Assembly: GCA_030606385.1 (NCBI GenBank)
Contig: JAUWGN010000028.1
Span: 1-9,271, forward strand
Direction of reading: 5' to 3'
Length of the DNA: 9,271 bases
Origin: Dehalococcoidia bacterium
Lineage (GTDB): Bacteria; Chloroflexota; Dehalococcoidia; GIF9; AB-539-J10
Both the position numbers and the translations under genes were made by a program. This document shows positions 1 through 5,824 of the stretch, piece after piece. The notes beneath the pieces were generated by a model, which searched no databases, had not been told where the DNA came from, and was given only the letters and a program-made list of their open reading frames with translations. Numbering within the stretch: the first letter of the stretch is position 1; each line of letters starts with the position of its first letter.

Positions 1-43
1 CTGAAGAAACATACAGCAGATACCATTGCCCGTCTTGCCTCAT
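1..43 (-). CDS. nusG: Transcription antitermination protein NusG, N-terminus only (runs off the window)
   Basis: Only the first 14 codons are present, read from an ATG at 43 down to base 1. The peptide is MRQDGQWYLLYVSS. The W-Y pair followed by a short hydrophobic strand and serines resembles the start of the NusG NGN domain (usually WYxVHTYSG). The identification leans mainly on position: nusG directly follows secE in most bacteria, and the stop of secE is only 3 bases upstream. A Shine-Dalgarno (AGGGAG) lies inside the end of secE, 7 bases before this ATG, and supports the start. NusG binds RNA polymerase, reduces pausing and couples transcription to Rho or ribosomes. The peptide alone would not prove identity. 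Confidence 0.7.
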   Translation of the reverse strand, partial: MRQDGQWYLLYVSS

Positions 44-46
44 TTA

Positions 47-244
47 CTAACTCCCTATGACCAAACGTTTGAATAATTCAGTGAAGCCATAGTCCAAAGT
101 GCCCAGGATAGCGCCTAGGAGGATGCAGAGAGCAAGAACCAGAAGGCTCAGTCTGAAAAGTTCTTGCCTTGTTGGCCAATGTGCTTTTCTTAGTTCTGCT
201 ATTGCTTCGGTGAAGAAGCTGAGTCTCGATTTTCTCTTGGCCAT
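47..244 (-). CDS. secE: Preprotein translocase subunit SecE
   Basis: This is a 65-residue SecE of the short, single-span type usual outside the enterobacteria. SecE clamps the SecY channel in the inner membrane for Sec-dependent protein export. A basic N-terminus (MAKRKSRLS) is followed by the family signature ELRKAHWPTRQE (residues 17-28), which forms the amphipathic helix on the cytoplasmic face. One transmembrane helix follows at about 32-52 (rich in L, A, I and G), then a short tail. The ATG at 244 sits 3 bases after the rpmG stop. No strong Shine-Dalgarno is visible, so translation is probably coupled to rpmG. The order tuf-rpmG-secE-nusG is classical and confirms the call. Confidence 0.95.
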   Translation of the reverse strand: MAKRKSRLSFFTEAIAELRKAHWPTRQELFRLSLLVLALCILLGAILGTLDYGFTELFKRLVIGS

Positions 245-247
245 GAA

Positions 248-415
248 CTATTTCGTCTCTCGATGAAGTGTATGGGCGTGGCAACGAGGGCAATACTTTT
301 TCAGTTCCAGCCGCTGTGGGTCATTCGTCTTATTCTTGGAAGAGGTATATGTTCTTTGCTGGCATTGCCCACATTCTAGATAGATGATCTTGCGCTGTTC
401 CCGCTTTTTTGCCAT
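248..415 (-). CDS. rpmG: 50S ribosomal protein L33
   Basis: A 55-residue small basic protein read from the ATG at 415 to a TAG at 248-250. It begins MAKKREQRKIIYLECGQC and contains two CxxC pairs (C15/C18 and C42/C45). These form the zinc ribbon of the C+ type of L33, which binds 23S rRNA near the E site. The central stretch TSSKNKTNDPQRLELKKYCP (residues 24-43) is strongly L33-like. It starts 2 bases after the tuf stop and ends 3 bases before secE. No Shine-Dalgarno is evident, so reinitiation after tuf is likely. L33 between tuf and secE is common outside the gamma-proteobacteria. Retention of all four cysteines means this is the zinc-dependent paralogue type, not the C-minus form used under zinc limitation. 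Confidence 0.93.
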   Translation of the reverse strand: MAKKREQRKIIYLECGQCQQRTYTSSKNKTNDPQRLELKKYCPRCHAHTLHRETK

Positions 416-417
416 GC

Positions 418-1620
418 TTATTTGATGATTTTGGCGAACACACCGGCACCTACTGTGTTACCACCTTCCCTGATGGCAAACCGCAATCCCTCTTCCATAG
501 CCACGGGATAGATGGTACTAATCTTCATGTGCGTTAAGCTATCGCCAGGCATAGCCATCTCTACGCCTTCAGGAAGACTTATGACCCCGGTAACATCCAT
601 TGTCCTGATAAAAAACTGCGGTTTATAGCCAGTGAAGAATGGGGTATGCCTTCCTCCCTCCTCCTTTTTTAAAATATATACCTCGGCCTCGGCCTCAGTG
701 CAAGGCTTTGTTACCCCTGGCTTTGCTAGAACTTGACCTCTCATCACTTCATCTCGTTCTATGCCCCGTAGCAAACAGCCAATGGCATCACCAGGTTCAG
801 CTAGTTCAACTGACTTATGGAACATCTCTACTCCAGTAACCACTGTTTTCTGTGTTTCCTTGATACCCACTATTTCCGCTTCATCACCAACCTTAATGGT
901 GCCTCGCTCCACCCTGCCAGTAGCCACGGTACCACGCCCTTTAATGCTGAATACATCCTCTATAGACATCACGAAAGGCTTGTCTTTTTCCCTCACAGGC
1001 ATGGGAATATATTCATCTATAGTATCTAGTAACTTCCATATCCCTCCACACCAAGGGCACTCTCGCTTGCCACATCCGCACTCTAAAGCCTTGAGAGCAC
1101 TTACCCGAATGATGGGAATTTTGTCCCCTGGGAACTCGTATTTTGTCAATAACTCCCTGACCTCTACTTCAACCAAATCCAGCAATTCAGGATCCTCCAT
1201 CAGGTCTATCTTGTTGAGGGCAACCATTATGCTGGGGACTTCCACCTGGCGAGCCAAAAGGATATGTTCTCTTGTCTGAGGCATGGGACCATCATCAGCG
1301 GCGACCACCAAGATTGCCCCGTCCATTTGGGCTGCCCCGGTTATCATATTTTTGATGTAGTCAGCGTGTCCAGGGCAATCAACATGACAATAATGTCTCT
1401 TATCAGTTTCATATTCAATATGGGCAATAGCAATGGTCAACCCTCTGGCTTTCTCCTCAGGGGCATTATCTATTGACTCAAAAGCGCGAAATTCAGTAGG
1501 CCCCGCCTTCGATAATATTTCGGTCATCGCTGAAGTCAGCGTGGTCTTCCCATGGTCAACATGACCTATGGTGCCCACATTGATGTGAGGCTTGGTTCGC
1601 TCATAAACTTTCTTTGCCAT
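418..1620 (-). CDS. tuf: Translation elongation factor EF-Tu
   Basis: EF-Tu is the GTPase that delivers aminoacyl-tRNA to the ribosomal A site. The protein is 400 residues against 394 in E. coli. All G-motifs are present: P-loop GHVDHGKT (19-26), switch I around RGLTIAIAH (59-67), DCPGH (81-85) with catalytic H85, NKID (136-139) and SAL (174-176). Domains II and III follow from about residue 210, including KGRGTVATGRVERG (227-240). Two oddities stand out. Residues 181-191 carry four cysteines (C181, C183, C188, C191) in an insertion near the end of the G domain. The near-universal GGRTVGAG motif near the C-terminus has N388 in place of arginine. The ATG at 1620 is preceded by a good Shine-Dalgarno. 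The gene lies 27 bases after tRNA-Thr(GGU) and is co-transcribed with three tRNAs. Confidence 0.98.
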   Translation of the reverse strand: MAKKVYERTKPHINVGTIGHVDHGKTTLTSAMTEILSKAGPTEFRAFESIDNAPEEKARGLTIAIAHIEYETDKRHYCHVDCPGHADYIKNMITGAAQMDGAILVVAADDGPMPQTREHILLARQVEVPSIMVALNKIDLMEDPELLDLVEVEVRELLTKYEFPGDKIPIIRVSALKALECGCGKRECPWCGGIWKLLDTIDEYIPMPVREKDKPFVMSIEDVFSIKGRGTVATGRVERGTIKVGDEAEIVGIKETQKTVVTGVEMFHKSVELAEPGDAIGCLLRGIERDEVMRGQVLAKPGVTKPCTEAEAEVYILKKEEGGRHTPFFTGYKPQFFIRTMDVTGVISLPEGVEMAMPGDSLTHMKISTIYPVAMEEGLRFAIREGGNTVGAGVFAKIIK

Positions 1621-1630
1621 TTTTTATTAA

Positions 1631-1637
1631 CCTCCTT
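1631..1637 (-). promoter_or_regulatory. Ribosome binding site of tuf
   Basis: AAGGAGG lies 10 bases upstream of the tuf ATG. It is a near-perfect complement of the 16S tail CACCUCCUUU at 7611-7620. It is the strongest ribosome binding site in the operon, in keeping with the high expression needed for EF-Tu. By contrast, the following rpmG and secE starts have none. Confidence 0.9.
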
Positions 1638-1647
1638 CGTCTTTAAA

Positions 1648-1720
1648 AGCCCACAACCAGATTCGAACTGGTGACCCCGTTCTTACCAAGAACGTGCTCT
1701 ACCTACTGAGCTATGTGGGC
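1648..1720 (-). tRNA. tRNA-Thr, anticodon GGU
   Basis: This 73-base tRNA folds cleanly. The acceptor GCCCACA pairs with TGTGGGC, the D-stem is GCTC/GAGC, the anticodon stem is CGTTC/GAACG around loop TTGGTAA (anticodon GGT, reading ACC and ACU), and the T-stem is ACCAG/CTGGT with TTCGAAT. The discriminator base is U and CCA is not encoded. It is the last tRNA before tuf and occupies the position of E. coli thrT. Confidence 0.97.
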
Positions 1721-1739
1721 ATTATATTACTAACCTACA

Positions 1740-1824
1740 TGGCGGGGGTAGGATTTGAACCCACGTAGCCCTAACGGGCGGCAGATTTACAGTCTGCTCC
1801 GATTAACCACTCCGGCACCCCGCC
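1740..1824 (-). tRNA. tRNA-Tyr, anticodon GUA
   Basis: An 85-base class II tRNA with a long variable arm (GCCC/GGGC stem), as expected for bacterial tRNA-Tyr. The acceptor GGCGGGG pairs with CCCCGCC. The anticodon stem GCAGA/TCTGC encloses CTGTAAA, giving anticodon GTA. The T-arm reads GTGGG-TTCAAAT-CCTAC. The discriminator is A and CCA is not encoded. It is separated by 19 bases from tRNA-Thr(GGU) and corresponds to tyrU in the E. coli cluster. Confidence 0.97.
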
Positions 1825-1867
1825 GCCTGTTGCTACTTTATCATAATTAAAACAAAAACGCTAACCC

Positions 1868-1940
1868 AGCCCGAGAGGGGAGTCGAACCCACTAACCTAC
1901 CGATTACAAGTCGGTTGCGCTACCATTGCGCTACTCGGGC
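1868..1940 (-). tRNA. tRNA-Thr, anticodon UGU
   Basis: A 73-base tRNA with acceptor GCCCGAG/CTCGGGC, D-stem GCGC/GCGC and anticodon stem ACCGA/TCGGT around CTTGTAA (anticodon TGT, reading ACA and possibly other ACN codons). The T-stem is irregular. GTGGG opposite CCCCT gives three G-C pairs, one G-U and one U-C mismatch, and the variable loop is 6 bases. The discriminator is U with no encoded CCA. It is the first gene of the operon, matching thrU. Confidence 0.93.
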
Positions 1941-1957
1941 AAACTTTTAGTTGTATA

Positions 1958-1986
1958 AATATAAAGAGGGATAAGTGTAATGTCAA
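1958..1986 (-). promoter_or_regulatory. Promoter of the tRNA-tuf-rpmG-secE-nusG operon
   Basis: A perfect -35 box TTGACA (1986 to 1981) is followed after exactly 17 bases by TATATT (1963 to 1958), one mismatch from the sigma-70-type -10 consensus. The predicted transcript starts near 1951, about 10 bases before tRNA-Thr(UGU). I infer it is a strong housekeeping promoter for the whole operon, since I see no other promoter before tuf. Confidence 0.85.
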
Positions 1987-1999
1987 CATCATAATGTAT

Positions 2000-2018
2000 T
2001 TGGCTAGCATATAGCCAA
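2000..2018. repeat. Perfect 7-bp inverted repeat in the divergent control region
   Basis: TTGGCTA-gcata-TAGCCAA is a perfect 7+7 inverted repeat with a 5-base spacer. It lies 14 bases upstream of the -35 of the tRNA-tuf promoter and about 30-48 bases upstream of the sirtuin start. The position fits an operator serving one or both divergent promoters. A role is inferred; no regulator is encoded nearby. Confidence 0.45.
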
Positions 2019-2030
2019 TAGCAGTTTGTT

Positions 2031-2041
2031 TGCGATAAAAT
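2031..2041 (+). promoter_or_regulatory. Possible -10 element for the sirtuin gene (leaderless start)
   Basis: TAAAAT at 2036-2041 lies six bases before the GTG start at 2048, which would place the transcript start on the initiation codon. The overlapping TGCGATAAA (2031-2039) could instead be read as an extended -10. No convincing -35 is found 16-18 bases upstream. The A+T-rich context makes chance matches easy. Confidence 0.4.
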
Positions 2042-2047
2042 TAAACT

Positions 2048-2815
2048 GTGGAAGAGATTGAGCTACTGGCCAACTTAATAGTGACAGCTGACAGAATCGT
2101 GGTATTTACCGGCGCTGGGGTAAGCACAGAATCGGGGATACCCGACTTCCGCAGCCCGGGAGGAATATGGGATAGATTTGACCCTGATGATTTTACTTAC
2201 CAAAAGTTTGTCAGCAGTCTAGAAGCACGTAAGAAACATTGGCAGTTGCTCAGCTTTGGTGCACTTATAGCAAATATAGAACCAAATCCAGCACACTATG
2301 CCATCGCCGAGCTTTGCAGGCTGGATAAATTGGATTGTGTTATTACCCAGAACATAGATAACCTTCATCAGAAGGCAGGGGTTCCTGATGACAGGGTTTT
2401 TGAACTACATGGCAACATGCGGTGGGCGAGATGTCTTAATTGCGACCATCGTTTTCCCATGGAGGAAATTTTGCCCAGAATAAAGGAAGGCATCGAGGTT
2501 CCCGATTGCCCTAATTGTGGTGGTCTCCTGAAGCCAGATATGGTTCTCTTCGGAGAACAACTGCCACAGGGGACATTATTGGAGGCTACTCACCGTTCAC
2601 AGAGTTGTGACCTCTTCATAGTCATAGGCTCTAGTTTGGTAGTTTACCCCGCGGCATATATGCCAGAATATGCCAGGAAAGCTGGAGCAAAGATGGCGAT
2701 CATCAACCTTACCTCCACAGACCTCGACCACTATGCTACTGTGGTCATCCACAGTGAAGCCGGAGAAACAATGCAAAAAGTCATGGAAAAGGTAGGGGGA
2801 GAATTAACACGGTAG
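2048..2815 (+). CDS. Sir2-family NAD-dependent protein deacylase (sirtuin)
   Basis: A 255-residue sirtuin, the usual bacterial length. Sirtuins remove acyl groups from lysines using NAD+, releasing nicotinamide and O-acyl-ADP-ribose. Visible motifs are GAGVS (22-26) and GIPDFRS (30-36) of the NAD-binding Rossmann fold, TQNID (100-104), catalytic H121 in LHGN, and the zinc cysteines C129, C132, C154 and C157. Then come KPDMVLFGE (162-170), GSS (194-196) and IINLT (218-222). The Tyr/Arg pair of CobB-type desuccinylases is not seen after SPGG, so simple deacetylase activity is more likely. The start is GTG, with an in-frame TAA two codons before it, so the gene cannot begin further upstream. No Shine-Dalgarno precedes it. 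It is the only plus-strand gene, diverging from the tRNA-tuf operon and converging on the Fe-S protein. Confidence 0.95.
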   Translation: MEEIELLANLIVTADRIVVFTGAGVSTESGIPDFRSPGGIWDRFDPDDFTYQKFVSSLEARKKHWQLLSFGALIANIEPNPAHYAIAELCRLDKLDCVITQNIDNLHQKAGVPDDRVFELHGNMRWARCLNCDHRFPMEEILPRIKEGIEVPDCPNCGGLLKPDMVLFGEQLPQGTLLEATHRSQSCDLFIVIGSSLVVYPAAYMPEYARKAGAKMAIINLTSTDLDHYATVVIHSEAGETMQKVMEKVGGELTR

Positions 2816-2827
2816 GAAGTTTGAGAA

Positions 2828-4885
2828 TTATTCTATTGCCTCAGCCACTAATTCAGCGATGTCTAAATCCTTCAAAGACTCTTCCGCATCCTTGCTCTTT
2901 ATGGAATCCTCGAGCATTTGCATGCAATAGGGACAAGCTGTAGCCACTATTTCTGCGTTGGTTTTGATAACGTCTTCAATACGCACATCGCTTATTCTTT
3001 TACCTTGCTTTTCCTCCACCCAGAACCTTCCTCCGCCTCCGCCACAGCAGAAGCTGTTCCAGCGATTGCGTTCCATCTCTACTAAATCGCTCTTGGCGAT
3101 CGCAGCAAGAACCTCTCTTGGTGGGTCGTAGATATCATTATGTCTGCCAAGATAGCAAGGGTCATGGTAGGTTATTCTCTGGTTCAATCGTGAAGTTAGT
3201 TTCAATCTACCTTCCTTCATTAATTGAGTGATAAACTGAGAGTGATGGATGACTTCAAACTCACCACCAAACTGTGGGTATTCATTTTTAATGGTATTAA
3301 AACAGTGAGGGCAGGAGGTAACTATCTTCTTAACACCATAGTTCCTTAATAGCTCGATGTTTTTAGTAGCCTGCATCTGGAACAAATATTCGTTACCCAT
3401 CCTTCGAGCAGGATCACCACAGCAAGTTTCCTCAGTACCCAGCGTGGCGAAGTTAACATTGGCGGCTTTTAATACCTTGCCAAATGCTTGAGCAATCTTC
3501 ATGCTGCGGTCTTCTAGAGACGCCTGACAACCTACCCAGAATACCAAATCAACCGCGCTATCCTCGGAAAGGTGTTTTACCTCCAATCCTTCTTCCCAAT
3601 CCGTCCTGGTATGTGTAGTGCCGATGACGACATGTCCTCTAGCTTCGATAGAGGTCAATATTGGTTCAGCTAATTCAGGGACTTTGGCTTGCTCTAAAAT
3701 TAGGCTACGACGCATATCAATAATCTTATTAATGTGTTCTACATAAACTGGACACGCTTCTTGACAGGCAAGGCAAGTACAACAACTCCAGATGGCATCT
3801 TCAGGTATTACCTCGCCGATAAGTGAACGGGGTGGGTCTGCCTCCGGGATTAGCAAGGATGTCTTGGGCACCTTAATCTTAAATGGATATTCGCTTTGTT
3901 CCAATAGATGTTCTTTCAGTGATTGGATTAGCTTCTTGGGAGATAACGGTTGACCGCTAAGGTAAGCAGGGCATATTTCCTGGCATCTTCCGCAGCGAGT
4001 ACAAGCATCCAGATCTAATAGCTGCTTCCAGGTGAAGTCTTCAATCTTACCTACACCAAAGGTTTCAGCCTCTTCTAGGTTAATGGGCTGTAACGCTCCT
4101 TTAGGCTCTCGACTGCGGAGAAAGACATTCGCCGGGGAGACGATGATATGAGTTAGCTTATTGTAGAAAAGTGAAATGTAGACAATAGCGCCAGCGGCAA
4201 GTATGAGGTGTAGGAACCACAATGCTTGATGTAAAACCAGATTTGTTCCTGAACTGAGTCCGATGAATGCCTTGCTAATCACTAGCCCAAACGGTGACCA
4301 TAGGCTCCAGGCAGCTTCAGTGCCTGGTTCCACGGCAGCAATGCGGAGAGCCTCTACAAAGAAGCCAGTGACTACCACCGCTAGAATCAGGCTAACGGCT
4401 ATGAGGTCATCAGCACTTCTATCTAATCTCTCCTGGAATGCCCCTGGTTTTTGGGCATATCTGCGAATGATGAATATAATCGCTCCTATGAAGACCAGGA
4501 TGCCTCCGATATCATTAACAAGAGAGTGAATTAAAAAGGGCGTTCCTTGAAACCAGGAATGGAACCAGTAGTGGGAAATAAAATCTATTCCTGCTCCGAG
4601 AAAGAGAATTATGCATCCCCAGAAGATGAGGAGATGTGCTATTCCGGGATAAAGCTCCCTAAGGAATTTCCTGTGTATCAGACCTTCGACAACACCAAGT
4701 TTTATGAAATTCCCTATCCTGCTCCAAAAAGGGTGGAATCTATCCTCAGGCTTACCGCGCCGCCAAACATCCAGAAAGCGAACAAAACCAGCATAAAGAA
4801 GAATGATAACTACCACGAGGGCTACAGGGTAGATAGCCCATGGTCCCCCGGGAACATTCCAAAGAATTTCGCGAAATGCTTCCAT
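2828..4885 (-). CDS. Membrane-bound (Fe-S) oxidoreductase, NarI-like cytochrome b fused to HdrD-like module (probable EtfAB:menaquinone oxidoreductase type)
   Basis: A 685-residue fusion. The N-terminal ~250 residues have about six hydrophobic segments (roughly 19-38, 82-102, 118-140, 160-182, 198-212, 219-242) and histidines such as H84, H120, H219 and H226 that could bind heme b, as in the NarI family. The cytoplasmic part has two 4Fe-4S sites (C295/C298/C301/C305 and C368/C371/C374/C378). It also has two CCG domains (C453, C488-C489, C525, C528 and C577, C613-C614, C651, C654), the signature of heterodisulfide reductase HdrD. This order is known from FadF/EMO-type enzymes that pass electrons from electron-transfer flavoprotein to menaquinone during acyl-CoA oxidation. 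Partnering of a glycolate or lactate dehydrogenase, or another thiol-disulfide reaction, is possible. No etf or acyl-CoA dehydrogenase gene is in view. The ATG at 4885 has AAGGGA upstream and its own promoter. Confidence 0.85.
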   Translation of the reverse strand: MEAFREILWNVPGGPWAIYPVALVVVIILLYAGFVRFLDVWRRGKPEDRFHPFWSRIGNFIKLGVVEGLIHRKFLRELYPGIAHLLIFWGCIILFLGAGIDFISHYWFHSWFQGTPFLIHSLVNDIGGILVFIGAIIFIIRRYAQKPGAFQERLDRSADDLIAVSLILAVVVTGFFVEALRIAAVEPGTEAAWSLWSPFGLVISKAFIGLSSGTNLVLHQALWFLHLILAAGAIVYISLFYNKLTHIIVSPANVFLRSREPKGALQPINLEEAETFGVGKIEDFTWKQLLDLDACTRCGRCQEICPAYLSGQPLSPKKLIQSLKEHLLEQSEYPFKIKVPKTSLLIPEADPPRSLIGEVIPEDAIWSCCTCLACQEACPVYVEHINKIIDMRRSLILEQAKVPELAEPILTSIEARGHVVIGTTHTRTDWEEGLEVKHLSEDSAVDLVFWVGCQASLEDRSMKIAQAFGKVLKAANVNFATLGTEETCCGDPARRMGNEYLFQMQATKNIELLRNYGVKKIVTSCPHCFNTIKNEYPQFGGEFEVIHHSQFITQLMKEGRLKLTSRLNQRITYHDPCYLGRHNDIYDPPREVLAAIAKSDLVEMERNRWNSFCCGGGGGRFWVEEKQGKRISDVRIEDVIKTNAEIVATACPYCMQMLEDSIKSKDAEESLKDLDIAELVAEAIE

Positions 4886-4916
4886 TGCTTCCCTTCAAGC
4901 TTTTGACAACCGAGAG

Positions 4917-4925
4917 ATTATATCA
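4917..4925 (-). promoter_or_regulatory. Extended -10 promoter of the Fe-S oxidoreductase gene
   Basis: The minus strand reads TGATATAAT, a perfect extended -10 (TGn plus TATAAT). The predicted transcript start is near 4910, about 25 bases before the ATG at 4885. The -35 region is poor (TTCCTC at 18-base spacing), as is common when the extended element is present. Confidence 0.7.
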
Positions 4926-4982
4926 TAACGACGGCCATCAGAGGAAGCACTCTACTTATCTTGTCTCGCCCTTTTGAGATAC

Positions 4983-4997
4983 GGAAGAAGTTCTTCC
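4983..4997. repeat. 15-base odd palindrome between ymdB and the oxidoreductase gene
   Basis: GGAAGAA-g-TTCTTCC is a perfect 7+7 inverted repeat with a single central base. It lies about 60 bases upstream of the extended -10. It is not followed by a U-run on the minus strand, so it is a better candidate for a protein-binding site than for a terminator. Confidence 0.4.
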
Positions 4998-5046
4998 AGA
5001 TTTCCAATGTTTGCTTGGTGAGTTTAAAAGTGGAGAATGACTTTGG

Positions 5047-5814
5047 TTAGTCCACCACTTGTCGGACACGCTTGATGTCTATTGCTTTGCCGCTATTGTC
5101 AGTTGCTTCCACTACAATAGCATCAAATGAAACTTGACCTTTGGCCACTGAAAAACGTTTGGGTATTTGGGTAAGAAAACGGTCAATCACAGCGCTCACT
5201 TCAACGCCAATGACGGAATTTATAGGCCCAACCATGCCTATTTCAGTCACATAAGCGGTGCCCTTGGGTAATATGCATGTATCAATAGTGCCTATGTGAG
5301 TGTGTGTCCCCAGAACAGCGCTAACGCGTCCGTCCAGGTATCTACCCATTGCTACTTTCTCTGAAGTTGCTTCGGCATGAAAATCAACAATGATGACAGC
5401 AGGCTTCCTGTCAAGTTCACCTAATAACTTATCCATAGCTCGAAATGGACAATCAAAATCCCCTACGAAAGTGCGCCCAATTATATTAACCACCATGATG
5501 TTATCCTTGATCCAATAGCCCCGTCCGGGAGTCATTGGGGGATAATTCAATGGACGGATTACAGCAGCAGCGCTATCTAAATAAGGAATAACTTCATGAT
5601 GGGCCCAAACATGATTTCCTGTGGTTATTACATCAATTCCAGAGTCAAAAAGTTCCTGTGCTGTGCCAGGAGTTAGTCCTATTCCACCTGCGGCATTTTC
5701 TCCATTGGCTATTGCTAGGGTAATTTCGTATTCATCGCGCAAGCGGGGTAGAATTTCTTTGACCGCTTCCCTGCCTGGTTTGCCAATTACATCTCCTATT
5801 ACCAATATTTTCAA
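5047..5814 (-). CDS. ymdB: YmdB-type metallophosphoesterase (TIGR00282 family)
   Basis: A calcineurin-like phosphoesterase of 255 residues from the TTG at 5814. The B. subtilis homologue hydrolyses 2',3'-cyclic AMP and influences RNA turnover, motility and biofilm choices. Dinuclear-metal residues are visible: D8 in IGDVIG, E39 and N40 in NGEN, N67-H68 in TGNH, H146 in DFHAEATSEK, and H171/H173 in GTHTH. The start is chosen because GGAGGT lies 5 bases before this TTG, the protein then begins M-KILVIGDVIG like family members, and the metal residues fall on the D8/E39/N67 numbering I recall for B. subtilis. An in-frame GTG at 5826 would add four residues but has no good Shine-Dalgarno. It follows rny by 18 bases, the same pairing as in Bacillus, so the two are probably one operon. 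Confidence 0.93.
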   Translation of the reverse strand: MKILVIGDVIGKPGREAVKEILPRLRDEYEITLAIANGENAAGGIGLTPGTAQELFDSGIDVITTGNHVWAHHEVIPYLDSAAAVIRPLNYPPMTPGRGYWIKDNIMVVNIIGRTFVGDFDCPFRAMDKLLGELDRKPAVIIVDFHAEATSEKVAMGRYLDGRVSAVLGTHTHIGTIDTCILPKGTAYVTEIGMVGPINSVIGVEVSAVIDRFLTQIPKRFSVAKGQVSFDAIVVEATDNSGKAIDIKRVRQVVD

Positions 5815-5818
5815 TTCT

Positions 5819-5824
5819 ACCTCC
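5819..5824 (-). promoter_or_regulatory. Ribosome binding site deciding the ymdB start
   Basis: GGAGGT lies between the two candidate starts: 5 bases upstream of TTG 5814 and overlapping the G of the upstream GTG (5826-5824). Only the TTG start can use it, so it argues for the shorter protein. Confidence 0.75.

Larger units (their letters stand above)
4886..5046. other. Intergenic region between ymdB and the Fe-S oxidoreductase gene
   Basis: These 161 bases contain no plausible gene. They hold the promoter of the oxidoreductase gene and a perfect 15-base odd palindrome. No intrinsic terminator (GC-rich hairpin plus U-tract) is visible for ymdB, so read-through into the oxidoreductase gene is possible. 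Confidence 0.6.

Noticed and set aside
78..293. Minus-strand frame overlapping secE and rpmG
   Set aside because: It overlaps two recognisable genes out of frame, and the translation has no recognisable motif.
639..1476. Plus-strand open frames opposite tuf (for example 761-1279)
   Set aside because: They are antisense shadows of tuf, with no ribosome binding site and protein content unlike any family I know.
1721..1739. Possible tRNA-Gly between tRNA-Tyr and tRNA-Thr(GGU)
   Set aside because: The gap is only 19 bases, too short for any tRNA, and no remnant is visible.
2828..4885. Annotation as respiratory nitrate reductase gamma subunit or as methanogen HdrD
   Set aside because: The N-terminal part is only NarI-like, and the fusion to ferredoxin and CCG domains does not occur in nitrate reductase. 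Methanogen HdrD is a separate subunit from its cytochrome HdrE. The fused architecture fits the EMO-type group better.
4263..4906. Plus-strand open frames opposite the membrane domain of the oxidoreductase
   Set aside because: They are shadows of a strongly supported 685-residue gene and have no independent support.
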